Below, in pieces: positions 56,689 through 64,000 of a stretch of 64,000 bases of DNA (position 1 is its first letter; the number at the start of each line of letters is the position of its first letter). The DNA lies in the NCBI RefSeq assembly GCF_003014735.1, contig NZ_PYAX01000009.1:186001-250000 (forward strand). Reading direction: 5' to 3'. This stretch comes from Saccharothrix carnea (GTDB lineage Bacteria > Actinomycetota > Actinomycetes > Mycobacteriales > Pseudonocardiaceae). The notes under the pieces are model-generated. The model did not search any database. It was given only the letters and a program-made list of their open reading frames with translations, and was not told where the DNA came from. A program made the translations under genes and the position numbers.

Positions 56689-57666
56689 TCACACCTCCGT
56701 CGCGCGGTGCAGCAACCCCGCCATCCGCCGGGCCGCGGCGAAGCTCGCCCAGGACACCAGCTCCACCAGCCGCCGGTCGTCACCGCCGAACGCGGCCACG
56801 GTGCCGTCGTCGACCTGGTAGGACGCCATCGCCACGAGCAACGCCAAGGTCGCGCCCGGCCTGTCCGCGGCGGGCAGGTCGACCACCGCCTCGGTGACCC
56901 AGGCGCGGCTCAGACCCGGCGGTGTGCCGTCCCACGCGGCTATCCGGTCCAGCACCAGCTCCCGCGCGGGCCGCGATAACGCCCGCGCCCCACCGGCGTC
57001 GAACGCCGCCGCGATCCGGCCGAGCGCGTCGCCGATGACCGGATGTCCGGACGACCAGGCCAGGTCGTCCGGCCGCGGTGCTTCCGCCAGCAGCCGCAGC
57101 GAGCTGCCCGGCGCGTGGTCCTTGCGCGCGGTCGCGCCCATGAACCTGCCCAGGAACTTGCGGGCGGGCGCGGGCGCGTTGGGCGGCAGCGGCGAGTCGC
57201 CCAGGAAGACGTTCACCACGCGGTTGAGGTAGTGGAAGGCCACCGCCACGCCGAGCAGCTCGGGGAGCTGCTCCGCCGGGAACGGCCGCACCGGACCGGC
57301 CCCGCCCGCCCACGTCTCGACGTCCTCGAACGTGGTGCTGGTGAGGCCTTCGAGCGTGGCGGTGTGGACGGTGACGCAGTAGGGACAGGTGTTCGAGCGC
57401 GACACGGCCGCCGCGACCGCCTCCTTCACCGCGCGCGACGCGTGCCCGGACGCGACCAGCGTCTCGCGCAGCAGCGACCACGTCGCGGCCAGCGCGACCG
57501 GCGCGGGGGAGTGCAGCGCGACCGGCGGCGCGAGCATCCCGAAGTCGGCCTCGACATCGGCGTACACGGCGGCCACCAGGCCGGTCGCCCCGCCCGGTCG
57601 CACCGGCTCGACGTAGCGGATCTGGTTCAGGGAACGGCGCAACGCGGTGCGGACGATCCTGCCCAT
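56689..57666 (-). CDS. AhpD/carboxymuconolactone-decarboxylase-like protein
   Basis: A 325-residue protein with the AhpD redox motif N-T-C-P-Y-C-V-T-V-H near residues 90-99 (Cys-x-x-Cys and the following His). It is longer than a single AhpD domain, with a second helical repeat-like half. AhpD-type proteins act as peroxidases or thiol-disulphide partners. ATG 57666 follows GGGAG. It is coupled to the MFS exporter at 55083-56687 and lies 10 bases after the exporter at 57677, so three genes form an operon. Confidence 0.82.
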   Translation of the reverse strand: MGRIVRTALRRSLNQIRYVEPVRPGGATGLVAAVYADVEADFGMLAPPVALHSPAPVALAATWSLLRETLVASGHASRAVKEAVAAAVSRSNTCPYCVTVHTATLEGLTSTTFEDVETWAGGAGPVRPFPAEQLPELLGVAVAFHYLNRVVNVFLGDSPLPPNAPAPARKFLGRFMGATARKDHAPGSSLRLLAEAPRPDDLAWSSGHPVIGDALGRIAAAFDAGGARALSRPARELVLDRIAAWDGTPPGLSRAWVTEAVVDLPAADRPGATLALLVAMASYQVDDGTVAAFGGDDRRLVELVSWASFAAARRMAGLLHRATEV

Positions 57667-57676
57667 CGGAAGCTCC

Positions 57677-59083
57677 CTAGGTGGCACGAGGTGTGACGGT
57701 CGGCACCGGACGCGCCGCGCCCGGCATCCCGAGCCCGAACGCGGAGCCCAGGAGGGCGAACGCGGCGGCGACGCCGATCGCCGGGCCGAAGCCGGCGGCG
57801 AACGCGGTGGGCGACCCCAGTCCGCCGAACGCGCCGAACACCGCGCCCAGCACCGCGATGCCGAAGACGCCGCCCAGGATGCGCAGCACCGTGAGGACGC
57901 CCGAGGCCTGCCCGATCTCCTGGGGCGCGACCGCGCTCACGATCGACTTCTGCGCGGCCGGCATCGCCATGGACACGCCGACACCGCCGATCACCAGCGG
58001 CGGCAGCATGTCGGGGTAGGTCAGGTCGGACGCGGTGATCGCGGCCAGCCACGCCATCGCCAGGCCCTGCATGAGCAGCCCGACCACCATGAACCGCCGC
58101 TCGCCCAGCCGGTCGGCGAGCGCGCCCGCGATCGGCGCGCAGACCATGAGCGTGCCGGTCCAGGGCATCAGGCGGAGCCCGGCGTCGAGCGGACCGTGGC
58201 CGAGCACCTCCTGGAAGTACTGGGCCAGCAGGAACAGCGTGCCGTACAGCGAGGCGTACAGGCAGAAGTTCGCCACGTTGGCGCTGGTGAAGGCGCGGAT
58301 GGTGAAGAAGCGCATCGGCATCATGGGCGCCGGGACCCGCTGCTCGTGCCGGACGAACAGCGCGACCAGCAGCGCGCCCGCGGTCAACGAGGTGATCACC
58401 TCGACGCTCACCCAACCGGCGGAGTCGGCGCGCACCAGACCCCAGACGAGGCCGAACGCGCCGGCGGTCACCAGGAGCACGCCGAGCGGGTCGAGCTTCG
58501 TGCCGGGGCCCCGGCTGTCCGGGATGTGCCGGAGCACGAGCGGGATCACGACCGCGCAGACGGGGACGTTGACCCAGAACACCCACTGCCACGCCAGGCC
58601 CTCGGCCACGACACCGCCGACGAACGGCCCGGCGAACGTCGCCACGCCGGTGATCCCGCTGAACAGCCCGAGCGCACGGCCACGCGTCCGCGGCGGGAAC
58701 GCGGTGCCGAGGATGGTCAGCGCCAGCGGCAGCACCATCGCCGCGCCCACGCCCTGGAGCGCGCGTGCGGTGATCAGCGCACCGACCCCCGTCGACAGCG
58801 CGCATGCCGCGGAGGCGAAGGCGAACAGGGTCAGCCCGGCGATGAGGACGCGTTGCCGCCCGAACCGGTCGCCCAGCGCCGCGCCGACCGGCAGCAGCAC
58901 GGCGAACGCGAGGCTGTACGCGTTCAAGGTCCATTCCAGGGTGGCGAAGCTGCTGTCGAGATCGCGTTGGATCGTGGTCAGCGCGGTGGCCACCACCAGC
59001 ACGTCGAGCGCGACGATGAACGACGACGCGGAGGCCAGGCCGAGGGCCCAGCGCTGTGCGGTGTCCATGCGCGGTGTGGTCAC
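57677..59083 (-). CDS. MFS drug exporter (14-TM, DHA2 type)
   Basis: A 468-residue transporter with A-L-D-V-L-V-V-A-T-A-L-T-T-I in TM1, motif A as G-D-R-F-G-R-Q-R-V, and a G-P-F-V-G-G motif C. It belongs to the same family as the two other exporters of the window. GTG 59083 and ATG 59068 are both possible starts. It heads the three-gene run with AhpD-like and second exporter genes, and is divergent from the SnoaL-like gene at 59236. Confidence 0.88.
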   Translation of the reverse strand: MTTPRMDTAQRWALGLASASSFIVALDVLVVATALTTIQRDLDSSFATLEWTLNAYSLAFAVLLPVGAALGDRFGRQRVLIAGLTLFAFASAACALSTGVGALITARALQGVGAAMVLPLALTILGTAFPPRTRGRALGLFSGITGVATFAGPFVGGVVAEGLAWQWVFWVNVPVCAVVIPLVLRHIPDSRGPGTKLDPLGVLLVTAGAFGLVWGLVRADSAGWVSVEVITSLTAGALLVALFVRHEQRVPAPMMPMRFFTIRAFTSANVANFCLYASLYGTLFLLAQYFQEVLGHGPLDAGLRLMPWTGTLMVCAPIAGALADRLGERRFMVVGLLMQGLAMAWLAAITASDLTYPDMLPPLVIGGVGVSMAMPAAQKSIVSAVAPQEIGQASGVLTVLRILGGVFGIAVLGAVFGAFGGLGSPTAFAAGFGPAIGVAAAFALLGSAFGLGMPGAARPVPTVTPRAT

Positions 59084-59235
59084 GCGTTGATGCTCTCGCC
59101 GATGGCCCCGGAAACCTTCTTCCGGACTGCTCGGCCTCGGCCGCCTCGTCGACGGCTGCGCACGCACGAAGATGGCTGGGCCCTACCACCCTTGCGACGA
59201 TGGCGTGACCGAATCGCCTGAGTCACGGAAGAGGC

Positions 59236-59625
59236 ATGCCGATGAGCGTCGCAGATGTCGTGCGGGTCCCCGAGCGGATCATCTCCGCGTGGGCGGCACA
59301 GGACCCCGACGCGTTCGCGGAGGTGTTCACCGAGAAGGGGACCCTCGTCCTGCCGAACGACGTCCTGCTCAAGGGGCGCGAGGAAGTGCGCGAGTTCATG
59401 AAGAACGCCTTCGCCGGGCCGTACGCCGGCACGCGGGTGACCGGTGCGCCGGTCGACGTGAAGGTGCTGGGCGAGGACGCGGCCGTGCTGGTCACGCAGG
59501 GCGGTGTGCTCGCGCCGGGTGAGACGGAGGTGGCGAAGGAGCGCGCGATCACCGCCACGTGGGTCGTGGCGCGGGAGGACGGCGAGTGGCGGCTCGCCGC
59601 GTACCAGAACACGCCGCGCTTCTGA
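59236..59625 (+). CDS. SnoaL/SgcJ-type small NTF2-like protein
   Basis: A 129-residue protein of the SgcJ/EcaC (SnoaL-like) family: helix P-E-R-I-I-S-A-W-A-A-Q-D-P-D-A-F-A, then F-T-E-K-G-T-L-V-L-P, a G-R-E-E-V-R-E-F motif and a C-terminal strand W-R-L-A-A-Y-Q-N-T. These fold as cone-shaped NTF2-like barrels and act as small hydrolases, cyclases or binding proteins in antibiotic pathways. ATG 59236 follows GGAAG. A hairpin terminator follows. Confidence 0.85.
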   Translation: MPMSVADVVRVPERIISAWAAQDPDAFAEVFTEKGTLVLPNDVLLKGREEVREFMKNAFAGPYAGTRVTGAPVDVKVLGEDAAVLVTQGGVLAPGETEVAKERAITATWVVAREDGEWRLAAYQNTPRF

Positions 59626-59636
59626 GAGCTCACCGA

Positions 59637-59670
59637 CGCGACCCCCGGCGGAACTCCGCCGGGGGTCGCG
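59637..59670 (+). terminator. Hairpin terminator after the SnoaL-like gene
   Basis: A 16-bp complementary pair of arms (59637-59652 and 59655-59670) starts 11 bases after the stop; the loop opens to at least 4 bases in practice. Confidence 0.7.
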
Positions 59671-59737
59671 CTCGTGTGCGGCCGGCTGCGGACTCTGCCC
59701 GTCCTTCCCCGGGGAAGCGGTCAACCCGGACAAAGCG

Positions 59738-59774
59738 GAACCCGGCCGCGCGGGAGGACCGCGCGGCCGGGTTC
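59738..59774 (-). terminator. Hairpin terminator after the second GMC gene
   Basis: A 16-bp perfect stem (59738-59753 with 59759-59774) and 5-base loop lie 10 bases beyond the minus-strand stop at 59785. Confidence 0.75.
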
Positions 59775-59784
59775 GAGCCTCGAC

Positions 59785-61446
59785 TCAGTCGTGCACCAGG
59801 TCCGGCAGCAGGTTCTTGACGCCGCGTCGACCGCTGGTCTCACCGTCCGGCGACGGGGCGCCGTACTTCACGTTCACCCCGCGCGCCTGCAACGCCTGCA
59901 CGATGCCCGGCATCGCGCGCTCCGCCAACGCGGCGATGGTCAGCGCCGGGTTCACCGTCAGAGCGCCCGGCACGGCCGCGCCGTCCGTCACGAAGATGCC
60001 CGGGTGGCCGCGCAGCTCGTGCCGGTCGTCCAGCGCGGAGGTCTCCGGGTCGTCGCCGATCCGGCACGACGCCAGCGGGTGGACCGTGTACGCGCCCACC
60101 ACGTCGTTGGTCCACGGCATGACCTTCGACAGGCCGTCCTTCTCCATGATCTCCTTGACGGCCGCGTCCGCCTGCCGCCAGCCGAACAGGGTGTTCTCGG
60201 TCGGGTTGTAGGTGATCGGCCCCCGGCCCAGCATCTGCTGGGAGATGCGGATCGAGTTGCCGGTGGGCGGGGGAGTGCCGAAGACGCCCTCGTTGTCGTC
60301 CTCGGTCATCGAGAAGATCGTCAGCCAGGACTGCCACTTCTCGACGATCTTCTTCTTCTCGGCGCCGAACCACGTGGGCGTGCCGGGCAGGGCGTCCGGG
60401 GTCTGCGCCAGGATGGTGCCGAAGCCGGGCGGGAAGTACAGCTGCTCCAGGCAGAACCTCGAGAACTCCGGCAGCGAGCCGTCCAGGTTGTCCCAGCTCG
60501 CGACGGTCGGGCCCTTGCCGATCTGGTTGGCCGCGTAGGACAGGTCGTCCTCGCGCGACAGGCCCAGCAGGTCGCGGGCTTTGTCCTCGTCGATGATCGC
60601 CGTGTTCAACCGCTCGCCGTTGCCGGAGAAGTACCGGCCGACGGCGTGCGGCATCTTGCCCAGCGTGTCCTCCGAGCGCTGGAGGATCACCGGCGTGGCG
60701 CCCGCGCCCGCCGCCAGGATCACGATCTTGGCCTCGATCTCACCGCTGCCGACGCTCACCCGGTAGTCGACGTCGTGGATGACGTTGTAGCTGACGCGGT
60801 AGCCGCCGTCCGCGGTGCGGACCAGCTTCTGCACCTCGTGCATCGGCCGGATCTCCGCGCCGTTCGCGATGGCCGCGGGCAGGTAGTTGAGCAGCAGGGA
60901 GCGCTTGGCGTCGAACTTGCAGCCCGCCATCATCCAGTTGCAGTTGGTGCACAGCTTGGTGTCGATGGCGACCGGCACGGGGTTGGCGGTGCGGCCGGCG
61001 TGGTTGCAGGCCGCGCCGAACAGGCCACCCGAGTAGCTCACCTGGTCCCAGTCCTGCTGGGTGACCGGCAGCGCCTCGCTGACCTTGTCGTACCAGGGGT
61101 CGAGCGTGTCCCGGTTGATGGCGCCGGGCCACATGCGCCGACCGATGCTGCCCTTGCGCTCGAAGATGAACCGCGGCGCGCGGGGCATCGCGGCGAAGTA
61201 CACGACGCTGCCGCCGCCGACGCAGTTGCCGCCGAGCAGGCTCATGCCGTTGCCGACGACGAAGTCGAAGATCCGCGTGTACGAGGAGCCCAGCAGGTAG
61301 TCGTGCTCGAAGTCCTTGCCCTCGAGCCAGGGTCCTCGTTCCAGCACGGTGACCTTGGCCCCGCCCGCGGCGAGGTGGTATGCGGCGATGGCGCCGCCGA
61401 ACCCGCTGCCGACGATGAGGACGTCGGTGCTTTCGGTGCTCGTCAT
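59785..61446 (-). CDS. GMC oxidoreductase (cholesterol oxidase-like)
   Basis: A 553-residue flavoprotein with the FAD motif V-L-I-V-G-S-G-F-G-G-A, a second motif G-G-N-C-V-G-G-G-S-V-V-Y and the C-terminal G-I-F-V-T-D-G-A-A-V-P segment typical of GMC enzymes. A Cys-rich stretch C-T-N-C-N-W-M-M-A-G-C near 175 recalls cholesterol-oxidase-like members. The ATG 61446 follows GGAG. The DUF5987-like gene just upstream on the same strand is often paired with this enzyme type and may be a small subunit or folding partner. Confidence 0.85.
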   Translation of the reverse strand: MTSTESTDVLIVGSGFGGAIAAYHLAAGGAKVTVLERGPWLEGKDFEHDYLLGSSYTRIFDFVVGNGMSLLGGNCVGGGSVVYFAAMPRAPRFIFERKGSIGRRMWPGAINRDTLDPWYDKVSEALPVTQQDWDQVSYSGGLFGAACNHAGRTANPVPVAIDTKLCTNCNWMMAGCKFDAKRSLLLNYLPAAIANGAEIRPMHEVQKLVRTADGGYRVSYNVIHDVDYRVSVGSGEIEAKIVILAAGAGATPVILQRSEDTLGKMPHAVGRYFSGNGERLNTAIIDEDKARDLLGLSREDDLSYAANQIGKGPTVASWDNLDGSLPEFSRFCLEQLYFPPGFGTILAQTPDALPGTPTWFGAEKKKIVEKWQSWLTIFSMTEDDNEGVFGTPPPTGNSIRISQQMLGRGPITYNPTENTLFGWRQADAAVKEIMEKDGLSKVMPWTNDVVGAYTVHPLASCRIGDDPETSALDDRHELRGHPGIFVTDGAAVPGALTVNPALTIAALAERAMPGIVQALQARGVNVKYGAPSPDGETSGRRGVKNLLPDLVHD

Positions 61447-61499
61447 GGAAACTCCAATCGCCGGGCCTGACGGGCGCGGCAGAACGTGGCGGACACGGG

Positions 61500-62069
61500 T
61501 CAGGCGGGGTTCCCGGACGGCGTGGTGTCCGGGTGCTTGCGCGCGAGCGGCCTGCCGTACGTGAAGGCGGGGAACCGCCAGAGGCCGTCGGCGTCCGGCT
61601 TGGAGAACTTCATCGCCTTCAGCCCGGGGTGCCCGGCCGCGATGGCGTCGAGGGTGTGCATGTGCGCGCCGGTGTCGAAGGCCATGTTGCTGAACAGCGT
61701 CAACGCCACCCAGCCGTCCTTCTCCGGGTGGCCGGGCGCGACGAGCCGGGCGACCAGCGCGGTCCGGTGCTCGAACGCCAGCGCCACGAACGGCGGCACG
61801 TCCTCGTCCAGCTCCAGGCCGTGCTCGGCCGCGTAGTCGCGGGCGTGCCCGTTGAGCATCTGGGTGAGGCTGTCCAGCCCTTCCGCGACGCCGGCGGCGG
61901 GTGTCTCGAGGAGGTCGACGGCGCCGGCGACCACCGCACCGCCGCCCTCGCTGGCACCCGCGACGGCGCGGTCGTCCGGCGAGCGCTTCGCCCCGGGCAC
62001 GATGGTGTCCGCGAACGCCTCCAGGGTCATGGTCCGCATGGCGCGATCCGGTGCGGTGTCCGATTGCAC
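61500..62069 (-). CDS. DUF5987/gluconate-dehydrogenase-subunit-3-like protein
   Basis: A 189-residue protein beginning at GTG 62069 behind AAGGAT. It opens with M-T-L-E-A-F-A-D-T-I-V-P-G-A, the start of small partner proteins of GMC-type dehydrogenases, and is mostly helical. No signal peptide is evident. It precedes the GMC oxidase by 53 bases and is probably its accessory subunit. The family name is from pattern memory. Confidence 0.6.
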   Translation of the reverse strand: MQSDTAPDRAMRTMTLEAFADTIVPGAKRSPDDRAVAGASEGGGAVVAGAVDLLETPAAGVAEGLDSLTQMLNGHARDYAAEHGLELDEDVPPFVALAFEHRTALVARLVAPGHPEKDGWVALTLFSNMAFDTGAHMHTLDAIAAGHPGLKAMKFSKPDADGLWRFPAFTYGRPLARKHPDTTPSGNPA

Positions 62070-62675
62070 GGGTGATCCTTCCTCCGGGTCGGCGAAGAAT
62101 GGGCCGGCCGACACCCGAAGACATCGGGCGGCCAACTTCTGAAATGTTCCGGGGTTCGTTACCCCGTGTTCTGACCATGATCCGACCGGAGAACTCGAAC
62201 TTGCTTCTCCGTGCTTGCCCAGAAGACCCGCCTAGTGCATTCGCAGGTGTTCGATGGGCCGTTGGCGGCACCTGCCGCGCGACTGTAAGCAGGCGTTTCG
62301 CCTCCGCTGACCGGCCCACCGGCGGTTGCGCGCATTTGCTGCGGCGAATGGTGGGATGATCAGTCAATGGTTACCCGGGAGGAGTCATTCATTGACTCCG
62401 CGTAGTCCCTCGAAAACGTGCCGTAACAAGGGGGTCCCGGCGGCCCGTCGATGATCACGCAAAGCTCGTTCCGGCTACCTTGCGCAGGCTGTAGAGGTCA
62501 TGTAGCTTGCAAGAATCATAGTGATGACTGGGGAATCTCTGGGGGGTTCTTCGAGGGCTTGGGCGCCATCGGGACCCGGGACTGCGGCCCAATCTCCGTC
62601 GCCGGTGGGCCGGTCGTGGTCGGAGTTGATGTTCCACCTCTGTGAGCAATTCTCTGCGATATGGGGGTCGTAGTA
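62070..62675. other. 606-base gap with promoters and operators, no supported gene
   Basis: The left part lies upstream of the DUF5987-like/GMC pair, and the right part upstream of the AraC regulator. The stretch 62440-62660 is less GC-rich than its surroundings. The palindrome at 62381-62399 is the only clear structure. No reading frame with coding character was found. Confidence 0.5.
62381..62399. promoter_or_regulatory. Perfect palindrome GGAGTCA-N5-TGACTCC
   Basis: Two 7-base arms surround TTCAT. A further half-site AGTCAATG lies at 62362-62369. It sits 277 bases from the AraC start and 312 from the DUF5987-like start, a possible regulator-binding site. Confidence 0.45.
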
Positions 62676-63449
62676 GTGGGAGAAGTACTCGAGCGAGCAG
62701 TGGGCCGGGTAATCGACTTCATGCACGAGAACATCGGTGAACAATTCACGATCGACGACATGGCGCGTACCGCGAATTACAGCAAGTTCCACTTCTCGCG
62801 GGCGTTCCAGCGGGTCACGGGAGTCTCACCGGGTCGGTTCCTGGCCGCCATCCGATTACAGGAAGCCAAGCGCCTGCTCGTCTCCACCTCGCTGACCGTC
62901 ACCGACATCAGCCATCGCGTGGGCTACACCAGCGTCGGCACGTTCAGCTCCCGTTTCCGCAGCAGCGTCGGCATCTCGCCGACCACCTACCGCCAGCTCG
63001 GCGGCTTCGCCGTGCACATCCCGATGGCGCGGCGCGCGGGGAACCCGCGTTCGGCCACCGTGCAGGGTGAGATCTCCGCCCCGCTCGGCGGCGCGCACGG
63101 CCTGATCTTCATCGGCCTCTTCCCGGACGGCATTCCGCAGGGTTCACCGATCAGGTGTTCCGTGCTCAGCCGCCCGGGTCCTTTCGTGCTCACCTCGGTC
63201 CCGCCCGGCACCTGGCACCTGCTCGCGCACTCCGTGGCGCTGGGCCGCGAGTCGATGCTGGGCAACGGCCCGTTCGCCGACGGCCTGGCGCTGTCGGTCG
63301 CGTCGTCGGGCCCGATCACGATCCGACCCGGTGTGCCGGTCCGGCACGCCGACCTCACCCTGCGCCCCATCCGCGCCCTGGACCCACCGGTCCTGCTGGC
63401 GCTGCTGGACGTGCGCACGGTCGCGCTGGGGGCGGGTGCCGCCTCCTGA
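62676..63449 (+). CDS. AraC-family regulator with unusual C-terminal domain
   Basis: A 257-residue protein. The AraC DNA-binding domain is at the N-terminus (about residues 10-105: F-T-I-D-D-M-A-R-T-A-N-Y-S-K-F-H-F, then V-T-D-I-S-H-R-V-G-Y-T-S). The C-terminal 140 residues form a beta-rich region with P-G-T-W-H-L-L-A that I cannot name; it is probably the ligand sensor. GTG 62676 follows TGGGGGT; an ATG at 62661 has no ribosome site. It may control the GMC pair or the P450. Confidence 0.82.
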   Translation: MGEVLERAVGRVIDFMHENIGEQFTIDDMARTANYSKFHFSRAFQRVTGVSPGRFLAAIRLQEAKRLLVSTSLTVTDISHRVGYTSVGTFSSRFRSSVGISPTTYRQLGGFAVHIPMARRAGNPRSATVQGEISAPLGGAHGLIFIGLFPDGIPQGSPIRCSVLSRPGPFVLTSVPPGTWHLLAHSVALGRESMLGNGPFADGLALSVASSGPITIRPGVPVRHADLTLRPIRALDPPVLLALLDVRTVALGAGAAS

Positions 63450-63510
63450 GTCCCCCACGACGGGACCGCCGCGATCCGACGACCGGGACCACTCCGGACG
63501 CAGACCAAGC

Positions 63511-63544
63511 GAAAGGGCCGCCCCTCCACAGGGGCGGCCCTTTC
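63511..63544. terminator. Bidirectional hairpin terminator
   Basis: A 14-bp perfect stem (63511-63524 with 63531-63544) and 6-base loop lie between convergent genes, with A/T-rich ends on both sides. Confidence 0.85.
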
Positions 63545-63556
63545 GGTGTGCGGGGA

Positions 63557-64000
63557 TTACGCGACGCGGTGCACGGTCATCGGCAGACCGCCGCGGATCC
63601 GCAGCGACAGCATCGGCTCGGGAACCACGTCGTAGTCGGGCACAGTGCGCAGGTCCAGCTCGCGGGCGATCATGGCGATGGTGAACGTCGCCTCCATCAT
63701 CCCCAAGTGGTTGCCGACGCAGAACCGCGGGCCGGCGCCGAACGGGATGTAGGCGTAGCGAGGCCGGTTGTGCGAGGTGTCCGGGTTGAACCGCTCCGGG
63801 TCGAACCGGTCGGGCTGGTCCCAGAACCCCGGGTGCCGGTGCAGCGTGTACGGCGAGATCAGCACGTCCGAGCCCTTCGGCACGAAGTAGCCGCCTACCT
63901 CGTCATCGGCCTGCGCCACGCGCGTGAGGATCCACACCGGCGGGTACAGCCGCATGACCTCCTCCACGACCATCGACGTGTAGCGCAGGCCGTGCAGGTC
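63557..64000 (-). CDS. Cytochrome P450, C-terminal part (cut by window edge)
   Basis: The last 147 codons are in view. The K-helix ExxR motif is E-V-M-R-L-Y-P-P, the meander shows F-D-P-E-R-F-N-P-D, and the haem-binding loop is F-G-A-G-P-R-F-C-V-G-N. The Cys is the axial haem ligand. The sequence is of the CYP102/CYP110-like type. The start lies beyond position 64000. Confidence 0.88.
   Translation of the reverse strand, partial: DLHGLRYTSMVVEEVMRLYPPVWILTRVAQADDEVGGYFVPKGSDVLISPYTLHRHPGFWDQPDRFDPERFNPDTSHNRPRYAYIPFGAGPRFCVGNHLGMMEATFTIAMIARELDLRTVPDYDVVPEPMLSLRIRGGLPMTVHRVA

Noticed and set aside
1..64000. tRNA, rRNA, CRISPR arrays, insertion sequences
   Set aside because: No cloverleaf, repeat-spacer pattern or transposase motif (DDE or Tyr/Ser recombinase) was seen on reading; faint or short elements could be missed by eye.

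Overview
The window is a very GC-rich chromosomal stretch with GTG starts, GTGA/ATGA overlaps, a conservon (sensor kinase/roadblock/DUF742/GTPase), F420-type enzymes and many flavoenzymes. This points to a filamentous actinomycete, most likely of Pseudonocardiales type (Saccharothrix/Lentzea/Actinosynnema-like). The order is inferred from gene content and style, not proven.

Region 1 (1-11.3 kb). After the tail of an AlkA-like glycosylase comes an eight-gene cluster on one strand. It holds an acyl-CoA-dehydrogenase-like flavin monooxygenase, an amino-acid N-hydroxylase, a cupin, a methionyl-tRNA-synthetase-like protein, an FAD amine oxidase, an ATP-grasp ligase, a berberine-bridge-type FAD oxidase, a flavin reductase and a family-5 solute-binding protein without a signal peptide. 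N-hydroxylase + cupin + MetRS-like + FAD oxidase is the signature of hydrazine (N-N bond) synthesis, so this is read as a cluster for an N-N natural product. Region 2 (11.5-15.1 kb) has a GlxA-type regulator divergent from an MFS transporter, and a secreted beta-propeller-like protein.

Region 3 (15.5-23.1 kb) is a ten-gene operon joining electron-transfer genes (DUF4142 lipoprotein, ferric-reductase-like membrane protein with a ferredoxin, ferredoxin reductase) to a conservon, followed by thioredoxin and peroxiredoxin. It looks like a redox-sensing G-protein module. Region 4 (23.3-28.5 kb) holds a membrane protein of unknown role, a large secreted beta-helix/PKD protein and a small HNH-type protein.

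Region 5 (29-42.7 kb) is the most unusual part and looks like a conflict/defence or stress island. First comes a five-gene operon: a 2-TM coiled-coil protein, a MotB/ZorB-like protein with an Asp in its TM helix, a TerY-type VWA protein, a PP2C phosphatase and a Ser/Thr kinase with a zinc ribbon. A convergent stand-alone TerY-C-like zinc protein abuts it, divergent from a DA1-like metallopeptidase. Three Nudix/NrtR-type genes follow, two of them with superimposable leaderless promoters carrying a TGTC-R-N3-Y-GACA palindrome in the spacer. Last is a three-gene locus: an MTA/SAH-nucleosidase-like effector, a 4-TM helical protein and a macro-domain/nucleotide-cyclase-like fusion. The nucleosidase C-terminus and the N-terminus of its neighbour share a short motif resembling prokaryotic adaptor or amyloid-signalling motifs.

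Region 6 (42.9-64 kb) is accessory metabolism: two methyltransferases, two paralogous HxlR regulators, an ABM-type monooxygenase, three MFS exporters, an F420-type reductase, flavoprotein monooxygenase, two GMC oxidoreductases, an epoxide hydrolase, a class III aminotransferase, an AhpD-like protein, a SnoaL-like protein, an AraC regulator and a truncated P450. Several strong hairpin terminators separate these units. I saw no tRNA, rRNA, CRISPR array or intact transposase.
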